A stretch of DNA of 64,000 nucleotides, taken from positions 558,001 through 622,000 of the forward strand of contig BQMF02000064.1 of the NCBI GenBank assembly GCA_027922465.2. The letters run 5' to 3'. This document shows, in pieces, positions 45,871 through 57,515 of this stretch. The notes below the pieces were generated by a model that saw only the letters and a program-made list of their open reading frames with translations, was not told the origin of the DNA and made no database searches. The DNA comes from Turritopsis dohrnii. Lineage: Eukaryota > Cnidaria > Hydrozoa > Anthoathecata > Oceaniidae. The position numbers and the translations under genes were made by a program. Every line of letters begins with the position of its first letter. The first letter of the stretch is position 1.

Positions 45871-48268
45871 ATGATGAATCTCAACACAAGACCGAATCAT
45901 TAACGACGTCAGAGGTACAATATATCTTTACCGGATTGATTTGCGTTGATGCAATACGCGCTAGCAGAGTAAGGCGGCTAAACGGAAATCCCCCGAAAAT
46001 ATGCATACATATAAATGATAATATGCTTCTTGTAAATCTTAGGAAGCCCCAAAGGATGATAATGAAGTACTAGAAAAAAATGAAGACGTTCCAGATACAA
46101 AAGATAACGAAATTGACGGTGAAAAGCCTAGCGAAGAGCCGCAAAACAACGAACTAAAGGCAGCTAAACGCCATGGTGGTGGTGGCATGGGCGGTGGCTG
46201 GGGTGGTGAAGGCGGTTATCATGGCGGTGATGAAGGCGGTCATGAAGGAGAACACGGCCATCATGAACATGATCATCACGAACACGATCACCACCATCAC
46301 GATCATGGGTACGAGTTTTACGAGGAGTGGGGTGAACATGGCGGACATGAGGGCGAACATCACGGACACGAGGAAGGTGGCCACCATGGTGAGCATGAAC
46401 ACGGACATGGACACGAACACGAACACGGGCATCACCACGGACATCATGGCGGAATGGAAGGTGGTTATGGTGGTGGTGGCTATGGAGGATACAAGGATAC
46501 TGTACCTCATGTTACCGGTGAAAACAAGGAGAAGGAGAAAACTGAAGGAAGCAAAAAATGGTGGATGGTTGGCGATCATTGGGGTGGTTGGGGTCACGAT
46601 CATTGGGGCCCACCCCACGCCCATCATGAAGGCGGTGGATGGCAATACCATAATCATGGCCTACATGGTCACGGCCACGGTAAAAGTCATGTTCCAAACT
46701 GTTGCCATTCGGCTGATCCAGAAGTGACGAAACGGTGTGAGTGTAATGTACACGCAGGGCATCATGGCGGTTATCATTTTCATGACCACGGTTCTGGATA
46801 CAACTCGCATGATCACACAATTCAGGGACCATGGTCGTTCGGGTATGACCACTGGGGCGACGACTGGGGTGATTGGGATCACAACCATCACAACTTCGAT
46901 CACTTGCAACATATGGAACACGAAAGTCATCATCACGGTCATCATGGTGGTTGCCATGGAAGAAATTGCTTACCTCGGCCTTGGGCTGTTGCCCTTCCAT
47001 ATGCGGCTCCCTACGGCGCTTCCTATGGCGCTCCCTACGATGTTCCCTACGGTGGCTATGGTGGCTATGGCAGCTACCCATACGCTTCGTTCCAGCCACT
47101 GAACAATGTGATCAATTACCGTGTTTGTCATAAGTGTCAGCCACTTCCATATGGAGGAAGCAGATGCTTGTGCTCAAATGCCGGTCGCTATCCAGCTTAC
47201 CATCATAGAGTACACTACCCACAAAATGTATTTATAGACTGTGATCAATCTGTACATCGATTCCCTGTAACCAACTGTATCGCGCGTACAGACATCCCAG
47301 TTGAACCCGATACTGAATCAAAAGGCAAGGCAAAGCAAGGTGTCGTCTATCCCTATGTTGGATACGGACCATGGTCTGCATATCCATGGTGGGGTGATTG
47401 GTGGGGAGGTCATGGACATCATGGATGGGGTCGTGGAGGACATGGCGGTGGTCATGGAGGTGGCCATGGAGGTGGTCATGGCGGCGGCCACGGAGGTGGC
47501 CACTTGATGCATAGTTCTGGTCATCACGGAATGGGACAACAAGTTGGATTTAGTTTTGGAGGACATGGAGGTGGTCATTTGCAGCCCTATCATTGTCATG
47601 ACATGGTAGAAGCGGGAACGGATAGCCTTGATGTGAAATCAAAACGATTCTGTGTTCCCATTGGTTATCATGGCGGTTACGGATGGCCGTATTGGCATGG
47701 TTATCCTGGTGTTGGTACCGGCCTTTGGGGTTGGGGATGGCCTTGGATCAAAAATAAAGTGCCAGGGTCGAAAGGAAAAGGCGAAAAATCCAAAGAAAAA
47801 AAAGAAACAAAGAAAAGTGTGATACCAAAACCTAATGAAGAACCACAAGACAAGAAGAAAACGAAAAAACAGACTATACACGTTGGATATGGTTACGCAA
47901 GTGGCGATAACTACCGCTTAGGTTACGGTTTTGGAGGAATGGGTGGAGTGGCAGGCTTTACACCTGGCCCTGGAAACGGACCTCCAACATTCTCTAGGTC
48001 AAAAATACCGAAAGCGGAAGATGATAAAAAGGCGTCGCTCAAAGCCACAATACCGAATCCTGAAATCACAAAAGATGTTACTGCCACTAAAAGAAATATC
48101 GATCTAGCACATACGCCAATGGGAGACTCGACCGGAAATTTGGGTCATCCTGTCACGCACCCTGGGTTTACTACAGTCGGTTTTCCAGGACACGCCGTCT
48201 CCTCTACAGAAGCGTTTAAAGACAAAATCCCAAAAGCGCAGCAGACCAGTAGCAAAACCAATGCATAA
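45871..48268 (+). CDS. Spinalin-like secreted Gly/His-rich protein, cassette B
   Basis: Two exons, 45871-45914 (DDESQHKTESLTTSE) and 46043-48268, joined in phase 0. The first begins in phase 1, so it needs an upstream exon ending in phase 1. The signal-peptide exon at 41575-41722 does exactly that, and no other signal exon was found between 45270 and 45870. Joined to it the protein would have 805 residues. The large exon starts acidic, then NELKAAKR followed by HGGGG, a Lys-Arg propeptide end like that of minicollagens. Then come His/Gly/Tyr/Trp-rich repeats, short Cys motifs (KRCECN, CHKCQP, RCLCSN), a GGHGGGH run near 47440-47500 and a Lys-rich segment. It shares GYEFYEEWGEHGGH and a KWW..GWGHxHWG.P block with cassette A, so the two are paralogous. 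Confidence 0.68.
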
Positions 48269-51200
48269 ACACTTAGTTTGAAAATTATCGTATAATGTGT
48301 TTTAGTAGGTAGGGCTATTACAGCTAGTCAATTAGTTTAAAATAACACAACCAAGTATACTTGAAAACATTCATTTTTCATCCGTCAAACGTTCGTTCAT
48401 CATATGTTGAGAACCATCCTTCATTATAGTCTTCTTTGCTGAAAACCGTCTAGTCTCCTTTGCTTCAACCATGTTTTGAATCTTTTTACACGAACTTGAT
48501 TTTTATGTCTACCATACATCTTTGGCAACTAGAACGATTTCGTTTTATAATCTACTTTACAGGTTGAAGTAAGGGAACTTAGTGTGGCCCAAAAAAAAAG
48601 TCGCTACTAAAGATTTAGATATTGTAAACACAATAGATATACTAAGACAGGAATTCAACGCTATCGACCGAACTGTATTGATAAAAATATTTCATTTAAC
48701 GTTTTTTTAGGTTGAATGACGTAACTGTTTTGTGTTGGTATGACTAACGGTCATCGTTCCAACACCCTTCATTATTAGCGACGTGGAAAGAGGAGATTTT
48801 AGATGATGTCCAACATGAGAAATTCAACTTAACGAAAAATTCATATTTGCATTCAAAAACAACAACGCAAAGCTTTTTTGTTTTCCCTATTCCGTGGTCG
48901 TTTCGTACCCTACCTCTTTCCAAACTTGTTCATCTTCTCTTTTTCATGTATGTGTGGTGATTAACCCTACCTAGTCTGGGTTTTATGGGAAGTCTTTTGT
49001 AATATGGAAATATTGGAAAATATTATGTTATTTTGAAATATCAGATCAAGTATCTATCTTGTTTTATTTCTTAACACCCAACATTCAAGTTTGACTGTAG
49101 GTAGAAACTGCAAGTATGGGCGTTAGAAAATGTGCATTTGAACAGCGTACTTCAGGTTCCATGGATCGAGTCTCAGATTTCAATCTAGTTATGATATTTC
49201 TGTCTAGTCTTCCGTGCTAATAAAATAAAACACTGCCGAACGAGATAAATTTCAATGAGGAGGAGAGGAGGAGGTATACAGTTCACTCATTTGATTTTTA
49301 CTTTAAAACTTTTTTCTCACACTTAAATCTATAAAAAAATGGTTGCATTATTGTATTTGCATTATTGAGGCAATAGTCGGATTAATATACACCGTTCTTT
49401 GCAAGTATCTGCTCTTTCATTGGTCGATAGAAGTCACTACTTCTTTGTGATTGGTCGAATGTCCGAATGTAAAAGTATTGTAAACAGCCCAGTGGGAAGA
49501 TTTGTTAAAAAAAGGCGAGAAGGCGTGTACTTCTATAGAAATATAAGCATTATTTCAATAAAAATGTTCTTCATCGCTGTGACTTTTTGACGATTTTGCC
49601 GGTTGGGAGTCTAATAATAGGTTTGTTGAGTTAAACAAAACAAATAAGACATCAGGTAATTCTCTTATGATTGTGAATGGAAGAACGTATGAAAATGTCC
49701 ATATGATTAGCAAGGTAACAGAGGAGGCTGTGTTCTTGGATTTTGATTACTCATCCTATTTTCTTCTTGTCAATATTTAAAGATTAATTTATCAGTATAG
49801 ACGTGTTTCCTATGTTAATAACAAACCAGTGCTTTTTTAAACCTAAAAATATTTACTCAAAAGTCACAAAAATTGAGTTCAAGTGCTAATGTATTATTAA
49901 AAGAAATTTTTTCTTATTGTCAAAAAAACCCAAAAAAACGAGCGATACCGAGGTGTATGGAACGTGGATCTACGGTGATGCATGCGCATGTTCCACAAGA
50001 AACTGACCTAAAAAATAACATTTAGTATTGTAGCATGCACCAGTTATCGGGCAAAGAGCACCAGTGTTACGTCACTTGGAAACTCATGTGCAGCAACTTT
50101 TGTCATGATTGAAGCTGAAAATGTCATAAGAACTGACACCTTTTAATATGTAGTTGTGACGCAACACAATATTTCAATTTAAATATTTATTGCCAAACTA
50201 AGAAAAATGTTCTGTTAGGCTGGTTTACACTGTGCGATGAACTACAATCGCTTTCTTTTTTTGCACAACAAAGCCCGGTTTCCATTCAACAAAAATTCTT
50301 ACATAAAAAAATCATGTCCATAACATCATAAGCATGTGCGCTAAGTATTTTCTAGCATCAATCTCGGCAGAGAAACCCAGGCTTTAGCGGCAAACATCAA
50401 CGTTCACTTGAGCTTAGTTCAAACTCATCAAGTGGCAACAATGTTCAGCAATGGACTTTAAGTGGTGCTTTTTTTATTTGGTCCAAAGGGAAACCATGGG
50501 TTTTCGTTGAACGAAGCCTAAAATAATTACAATATTTTTGAACAAATTTTCCTAAAATTTGAAGAGGAGACGTTTTACTTTGTTGTCTTATCACTTTTGA
50601 TATTTCTGTAGTAAATGATTAAGATATTCGTGAATTCAGTGATAACACATCTGCGCATGCGCGGACTCTTCAATTCTTGAATAGTTCTGACCATTTGTTT
50701 TTTTGTTTCTATAGAAACGGATTCAGTTGAAATTATACAATCAAAATTCGAACGCCGCCTTGCTAGTTGTAGCAAGCAGCTTTCGAATTCGAAATCGAAT
50801 TGTTTCGAAATATGCACAATGTGATTTTCATTTTCTTGATATCAGCGTGTAAACAGCGTTTTCGTGTGTATCGAACGAAAATGTTTGTAAGCTGTAGAAT
50901 CGAAGGAAGTCAACACGGTAGACAAGAAAGACATCATATTATTTCACGTGAGTTTTGAACTTCTTTTTTTAGTACCCGTTTTGGAGTCTAAAATTTTATT
51001 TGTGAAAATTAAATGAATCATAAAAATGAACTGGTTACATGAAAAGATGTAGGCGTCGATTATGCCGAAACACACTTTCTTTATAAAAACCTTCGCTTTT
51101 TGATTTGCTGCCAGCTTCTTACAAATTTTCTGTAATTTTACTGGAATAGCTTCTAAAGGGTATCTTGTTGTCATATTGGAATAATTTGGGACTTGCGAAA

Positions 51201-51468
51201 TGTCCTAGAAAACAGACCTCGCAACTTCAATGGAGTAAGCTCACAAATTGTCTCGGTTTCTTAGCATAGGTTGGAAAAACTAGATGAGCTTCAAAAGTCA
51301 CTATGACTGGATTTTCTCATAAACCGGGTTCTGAAAACCAAGAAACGTTGGAATCTTATTACATTTTTTTCTATCTTCACTTTAGGTTAAGGCGTTGCTT
51401 TTATTGTAAATGATATGATACTGTTAACTTGGAAATTTCACATGTTTACTTATTTTTAGCTGCATGAA
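48269..51468. other. Intergenic between nematocyst-type genes
   Basis: No supported gene. AATAAA at 49219-49224 could serve cassette B. Minus-strand frames at 50575-50817 and 50944-51174 show no domain. An acceptor AG just before 51461 suggests a 5'-UTR intron for the next gene. Confidence 0.45.
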
Positions 51469-51656
51469 ATGATGAAGGGTTTCCTTACCTTTCTTGTCCC
51501 CTTTCTTTGCATGATGTTGCAATGTCATTGCAAAAAAAGAAAGGATTCGGACATCGACTTCGATAGCCTCATATCGGGAATGAATAAAGATGAACAGGAA
51601 ATGTTCAGACAAGAGCTGCAGAAAGAAGTGAAAAAATTCAGTAAGTTGCTATTGTT

Positions 51657-51689
<33 letters not shown>

Positions 51690-53140
51690 GCTGTTTTGTG
51701 ATGCTCGAAACACTGTCGGCTGAATACGCGATGGCTACGAGCAGTATTATACTATATTTTGAAGACCATCGCTTCAATACCATTCAAACAACCACCTGAT
51801 TATGTTTATATTATATTTTCCTAGCTATTCCAAAACATCATATCAAATCGAAATCGAGTTACGTTGGTAAGATGGCAGCAATTTTGCTTGATGATAATAG
51901 TTCAACGTTTAAGCAATCACGTTTGATCTTTCTTGTTTGTTTCTACTTTGCAGGCAAAAGAAAGTTAAAACACAGACCGAAGCCCGCTGTCAAGACGCAG
52001 ACCATACTACCTGGTATTTGCGATCCCATTTGTGGTCACCAGTGCGTGCACGGTTGTGATTTTCGGTGCTGTATACCAAATTACCAAGCAACACATCATG
52101 TTCCAAGGCCGCCTGTTAATGTTGTTTTACCAGGTTCATGCAGCCCAATGTGTTCTCCAACATGCTTTCCTGAATGCTCCCCGTTGTGTTGTTCCGGTGG
52201 GCCTGGTGGTATGTTCCAGTCATCGTTAGATCTCACATCATTTTTTCCACCAAACTGTCCACCAGGTTGCCCAGAAACCTGCTTTCCATTTTGTACGCCA
52301 TCTTGCTGCAGTGGTCAATCAGCTCCTCCTCAAGCTTCACAGTATAAACTACCACCTCCGCCACCACCTCCACCACCACCACCACCGCCGCCACCTCCAC
52401 CCATAGCACCGCAGATATTTACACAGTACCGGGCAGTTCAAAAGCCACCAGTATATTCTAGTCAAACATTTACACAGTGTGGAGGATCCTGCTCACAGTC
52501 GTGCGCGCCAAGCTGTTTGACCAGCTGTTGTATAGCTCAACAAAAGCAACAACTTTCACAGTCCTTCTACACCACTTACTCTACAGCCACATCACAATCA
52601 CAACCATACGTGGTTCCTCCACCCGCAGTGACACAACAAGTTAATTCTCAACAGAATTTTGGCCCTGACCCTCTAGCCTGTACACCACCGTGCTCACCAG
52701 CCTGTGCGCCTTCCTGCGAGGCATCCTGTTGTGAGGGAAGGACGAGGCCACCAATACAAAAGAATTTTGTGCCACAACAAAAAGCTGCCACAATGCAGCC
52801 ACAGCAACCACGGCCGCAGATAGTAGCTCAAGCGTTTCCATCGCAACAGAATCAACAGAGCGCCTTTCTGCAAGAGTTACAACAAGAACCCAACAAACAC
52901 TTGGTTAACTCCATTCCTGAAAATATCATTTCAAAAGCGTCCGAACAAGAACTAAGTGACTTAAAACCAGACGCATTAGCGCCACTCATCTGTCCCTTGT
53001 CCTGTCCTGACATGTGCCTGCCGGACTGCACGAATGAGTGTTGCAGTGGTAATAAAGCCTCGTCTTTTGAAATTGATAAAAAATCCAAAATCGCCCAGCA
53101 ACTAGCTCTACTACGAAGGCGAAGACATGCTAGAACGTAA
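51469..53140 (+). CDS. Six-MCRD, polyproline nematocyst-type protein (CPP-1-like, no collagen domain)
   Basis: Exons 51469-51640, 51825-51866 and 51954-53140, GT..AG, both introns in phase 1, giving 466 residues. Signal peptide MMKGFLTFLVPFLCMMLQC, then a charged propeptide ending VGKR, the dibasic end seen in minicollagens. The body has six domains of the exact form C-X3-C-X3-C-X3-C-X3-CC: CDPIC..RCC, CSPMC..LCC, CPPGC..SCC, then about 17 prolines, then CGGSC..SCC, CTPPC..SCC and CPLSC..ECC. Linkers are Pro/Gln/Ser-rich. There is no Gly-X-Y repeat, so it is not a minicollagen. Minicollagen cysteine-rich domains reshuffle disulfides to harden the capsule wall and tubule, and proline/cysteine-rich partners of this kind (CPP-1, NOWA) are known in Hydra. 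The C-terminus is basic (LLRRRRHART). Confidence 0.9.
51648..51695 (+). repeat. (TTG)n microsatellite
   Basis: About 14 TTG units in intron 1 of the MCRD gene, right after the donor site. The reading frame through it is intronic. Confidence 0.85.
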
Positions 53141-53523
53141 AACATTTCGCCGTTAGTCATCATTTAAAGGATTTTACGGCATCTACAACAGAACCAATCA
53201 TTTCATAGTGCAATGAACTACAACTCATTGCCTTCTATTACACGAAGTCTGAGTCGATTATGATGCTGATTCAAGAGAGATTTTTAGCATGGAGGATAAG
53301 TAAAGACAAACCATCTGAGTGAAAAGGTATAAGCCGCAAGGTATACCATCTATAAAGTGGAATCGTGATTTTATGACAATTCTTATAGTGAAGGACCAAA
53401 TAACAATTCATAATGGTCATAAAGACAAATCGAAACAAATAACAACAAAAGACATTTCTTTTCGCACTTTAACTGTAAATAAAATATATTTTTTGTATGT
53501 AATCCACAGACATCATCATTGCC

Positions 53524-53529
53524 AATAAA
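53524..53529 (+). terminator. Poly(A) signal of the MCRD gene
   Basis: AATAAA about 385 bases after the stop codon. It lies close to the 3' end of the convergent minus-strand gene. Confidence 0.5.
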
Positions 53530-53616
53530 GTTTCGCTATTTTCTTTTTACTCAACCCCGTTCCCAGGGCCTAATGCTTTTCTGAATCAGAAAAAAGTAAG
53601 CGTAAAGAGGAGCTCA

Positions 53617-53751
53617 TCAGGTTTCTGACGTCTTCTTAAGATGGCGCCTTCGCCACGAATGGAGTTTCTTTTTTTTAGAATGTTTTTTTTCCTTAGAGGC
53701 TCTTTTCTCATCAAAATGTTTTGAATTTTTCCGACGGTGACGTCGATGATG

Positions 53752-53782
<31 letters not shown>

Positions 53783-54036
53783 TGATGTCTCCTTCTGGAA
53801 CGATGACGACTATCATGAATTCGTGTTATATTGCTTTTAGCTACGCCTTTTGAATTACGTAATGTTTGATCTACAATGTAAATAGCTTTTTTATTACCGC
53901 TTTTCTTTGCCTCGTTTATGATAGAGAGTTTCTTCTCCAATATTCCTATGGCTATGTTTAAATCTCGTACGGCTTCTTTCGTTTCTCTTTCTTCATGGTC
54001 TTCAAGTGACGTACCGTTAGTGTTTACGTTCGACAT
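53617..54036 (-). CDS. Basic Arg/His-rich C-terminal tail of charged secreted protein (frame-shifted)
   Basis: A 139-codon frame overlapping the end of the upstream minus-strand ORF by about 20 bases in the +1 frame. It begins acidic, continues with a Lys-rich amphipathic stretch (GILEKKLSIINEAKKSGNKK) and ends in a poly-Arg/His/Lys tail encoded by a (CGT)n-type run near 53756-53790. Composition and order suit it as the C-terminus of the gene at 54017-57515. The join could be an unrecognised intron (for example donor at about 54026 to the acceptor before GATCAAACATTACG), an assembly error, or a real truncation. A separate small protein starting at 54036 is less likely. Confidence 0.5.
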
Positions 54037-57000
54037 CTTGTGTTACATTATTGGTGGTAACTTTCGATTTGCTTTCTGTACTTGCGTCGGTACTTGCATT
54101 TGATGCGGTATCAACGGCTACCACCGGTTTTGCGGGGACACTTTCATTAGTCGTGTTAAACTTTTCGGCTTGTATTGAGTTTTTTACTTGCCCTAAGCTT
54201 TCTAAAATACTGACCACCTCCTTGGCAACGGTGGCGTTTTCAATGTCACTAATAGCGATGTTGGCTGTTGTCGAATTTTTTTGTTCATTCGCTTTTATTG
54301 CTGATACTTCATCATCCTTCTTTTTTTCAAGTCTCTCCTTCGTTGTTTTAACTAAATTATTAGCCAATGGATTAGGAGATTGGATGGCATTGACAACTGC
54401 ATCAGGCGGCCCTTCATCGTTGGTGTTTTTAGCTAATATATCGTTTAAAGCAGCTTTTCCATTCAAAGCGTGTAAAGCATCTTCCGGCGAGAGCGAATCA
54501 AACTTTGAACTGAGTGATGCAAATCTATTCGGAGATAGCCCAACCGAGGTAGCATGAGGATTGGATTTCAGCAACGAATCTGCAATGTCAGCAGTAGATG
54601 GGTATTGATTTTTGACAAAGGTATTCGATTGATCTTTTCCAGCTCCATGGAGTTTGTTAGCGATTTCCGCCGCCTCACTCAAATGTATGGCTCTTTCCTG
54701 AGCTTTCATTGGATCGAGCAAATCGCTGTGATCGTCCTGCTGAACTTCGTCAAAACCCGTTTCAGGTGAAGGGGGTGCATCGTGGGCGTCATCAGTTGTA
54801 GTTAGGGCGTCTGATGCTCTGTTGTTTTCTTCTAAAGGATGCTGTTGAAAGCCCGAAGCAAACTTCTTGACCAGCTTATCAGATTCCATTTCGTCATGAT
54901 CTTGCAGTTTTTTGATGGTATCCTCTACGATTGTGTTGCCGTGATTGGTGTCAACTGGTTTCAAGTACGTCGAATCGCGATCTTCATCATTCTGGTCCAT
55001 GACTTCTAATGTTTGCAATAAAAAAAACAACAAAAAAAACAAACAGTAAAATGGCAACATACACAAATGTGAATATTTTGGGTAGTTTATGAAGAATTGG
55101 CAAGTTAGTTTACTTTTGAAATCACCTGGAGTTTGTGTGTTATCATAACTCTCATAGTCATTTGTCAACCGTCTCGACTGGCCTTGAAACGAATCTAACT
55201 CATTCATCGGATGATGTTCGTCGTTGTCACCATCAATAATCTGTTTGTCCACAGCATTTTCTGACTTTCTTTTTGAAGCATCTGCATCTTCAGGAACATT
55301 AAGCTGTGGTCTGTGTTCATGATGCATAGATGCCTCATCTGGTTTCATTGTCTTTGAGAAGTCAACTGATGAATCAATCCCTTCCCTTCCAATGAGACTA
55401 GGATCAGCAACTGCACCGTTACTGAAACTCGCTGATATTGATTCTTTGTTAGTTGCACTTAAACCTTTTTTGCCGAGACCTAAAACTTCGGGCTGTTCAT
55501 CGAACTTGTTTTTTTCTTGGACTTTCATCATTTTACTCGCATCTTGATCTTCCTTTATCGCTTCTAGTTCTTCTGGGTTCATTTTATCTGCAAGGAAATC
55601 AAAGCTAGCATTCAAACAATTTTATTTATCTCATGAACCAGATCTTCATACGAAAGAACCATGATCTAGTTTCTTTTACAAGAAAAATGAAAAGTTACTT
55701 AACTCACCTTTGTTGTCGTTGATGACGTTGTTTCCATTGAGATCTCCTCGCATGAAATCTTCCAGCATGTTTTCGTCATTCAAAAGAGACTTCTTGTCCA
55801 CTTCGCCAGATTTTGGTTTAGTTGCCGTATACTCATCACCAATTGCTTCACGCAAGTCTGCAGGAGAACTAACTAAGCCTTTATCAATTTTATATTCAGG
55901 TAAGGGTGAATGTTCCAGCTGATTTCGAGCACTTTCTGGTACTTCCTTCATGTTCGGCGTTTCTATGTTAAGCAAGGGTACTTTTTTCAATTGTTTTGCT
56001 GCAGTAATATTAGGAAGGTCATCATCTTCGTCTTGATCGTCATCGCTGAATACTAAAGCAATGTTAGAGTTGATTATGCATCACTTACGATGAATTAAAA
56101 AGACCCATAGGGCCTGTTCACACTATGTAATAGTAACTTATCGATTCTTTTTGACAGAAAAAGAACAGGTTACAGATTTTTACTTAGAGTTTGTCTACTC
56201 ACAATATTATTTTGATCTGTCGCATAAAATGTTATCACTCAGCGTTGTACCGCCGCGACAAAATTAAAATTAACGCGATGAGAGGTCGTCACATAGTGTG
56301 TATCAAACATAATGGTGTTCAGGATGGAGAGCAGATACCTGAATTTGCATCAACCCGGAGGAGAGACCGTTCGTTAATAAGCAACGTAGGTGTGTCAAGC
56401 AATATTGATAAAAATGATAATAATGATATTTCAAAATTAAAGCTTTGTTAAATAGTGTAGCATAGGAAATAAATTTTCTTACTGGGTGCCGTTGCATCAT
56501 CGGTAGTGTCATCACCGTCATCGTCGTCCATATCTTCATCGTCATCGTCGGCATTAATGCCAAACTCGTCGTTGTAAGGGACGATGACCCTTTTAGATTG
56601 AACGAATTTATTTACTGGTAACGTTTTGTGGTAAATATGAAACTTCTTGTACTCCCACGTTTTATCATGAGGTTCAATCATGCTACTTCCGGACGTCTGG
56701 TGGAAGATATGATGTCGCTTCCAGCCACTTTTAGTTTCCTGAACGTGTGGGACAATTGTTTTTTTACTGTTTTGAGCTGGTTTTGGTTTAACATATGAAA
56801 CGTTGGCTTTCCTTTGAACAGAAACAATTTTGCTTTTGACATGTTGTTTTTTGGGCTTCATAAACTTTTGCGCCCAATCCATCATTTCTTTCTTCACCAG
56901 CTCAGACTCTCGATTAAGTTTATGTTTTTCTATTATGGCTTTCTTGATATGTTGCAGCATTTGTATTTTCCGTTCTAACTTTATTTCCGGTGAAGGGATA

Positions 57001-57515
57001 ACCATGCTCTTCTTTCCTCCATAACGATCAAAAGTCGCGTAACGTTGATTGTTTGTCAAACGTAAATTTGAAGGAGTTTGAAAAGTTCGTTTTACTTCGT
57101 TCATACGATAAGATCCTGGAAGCGGTTGGTAGTAATAAGACCGTTGTTGAACGCCGTACTCCGGCCAGTTTTGAGTGTAAGGCATCTTAAAAAAATTTTT
57201 GTTTGTTACGGCCGTTCTTCGCTGTGCCATCACAGTCGGGGCACGGAAATTGTAATTCCGCCTAAACAATTGATCTCTTCTTTGATAAGCTGACAGGCGT
57301 TTACGTGCTGCCTCTAACCTTTGATATTCCTTCGCCCAACTTGGCTCTCCAATATGACTTCGAATGTCAAACCTACTTTTTTGAATTTGTTTCATTTCAT
57401 AAAAATTTAGAGGTCTTCTTGGTGAGGTGACGTAATAATCAAAAGCCAATACCGAGCACCACACCATAGCCAATAATATTACCCTTCTATTCACGTGATT
57501 TGATATAGTCAACAT
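54017..57515 (-). CDS. Long secreted charge-segregated protein, four exons
   Basis: Minus-strand exons 57515-56483, 56052-55708, 55587-55114 and 55005-54017, all introns GT..AG in phase 1, giving 946 residues to the stop at 54017. Exon 1 encodes a signal peptide (RRVILLAMVWCSVLAF), then a basic Tyr/Arg/Lys-rich region, and ends in a run of Asp (DDDDEDMDDDDGDD). Exons 2 to 4 are acidic and hydrophilic, rich in Asp, Glu, Asn and Ser, with predicted helices and several N-glycosylation sites. No known domain is recognised. A basic tail follows in another frame. Such charge blocks suggest a protein that binds polyanions or metal ions or self-assembles. Beside MCRD and spinalin-like genes, a capsule matrix role is possible but is only an inference. 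Confidence 0.75.

Noticed and set aside
42928..47881. Many long frames on both strands over the Gly/His-rich exons (for example His/Arg-rich or Met/Thr-rich frames)
   Set aside because: They are shadows of the repetitive Gly-His codons; only the frames at 43005-45269 and 46043-48268 have fitting splice sites, phases and homology to each other.
51648..51723. Poly-Leu extension of the first MCRD-gene exon
   Set aside because: It is translation of an intronic TTG microsatellite; the donor GTAAGT at 51641 precedes it.
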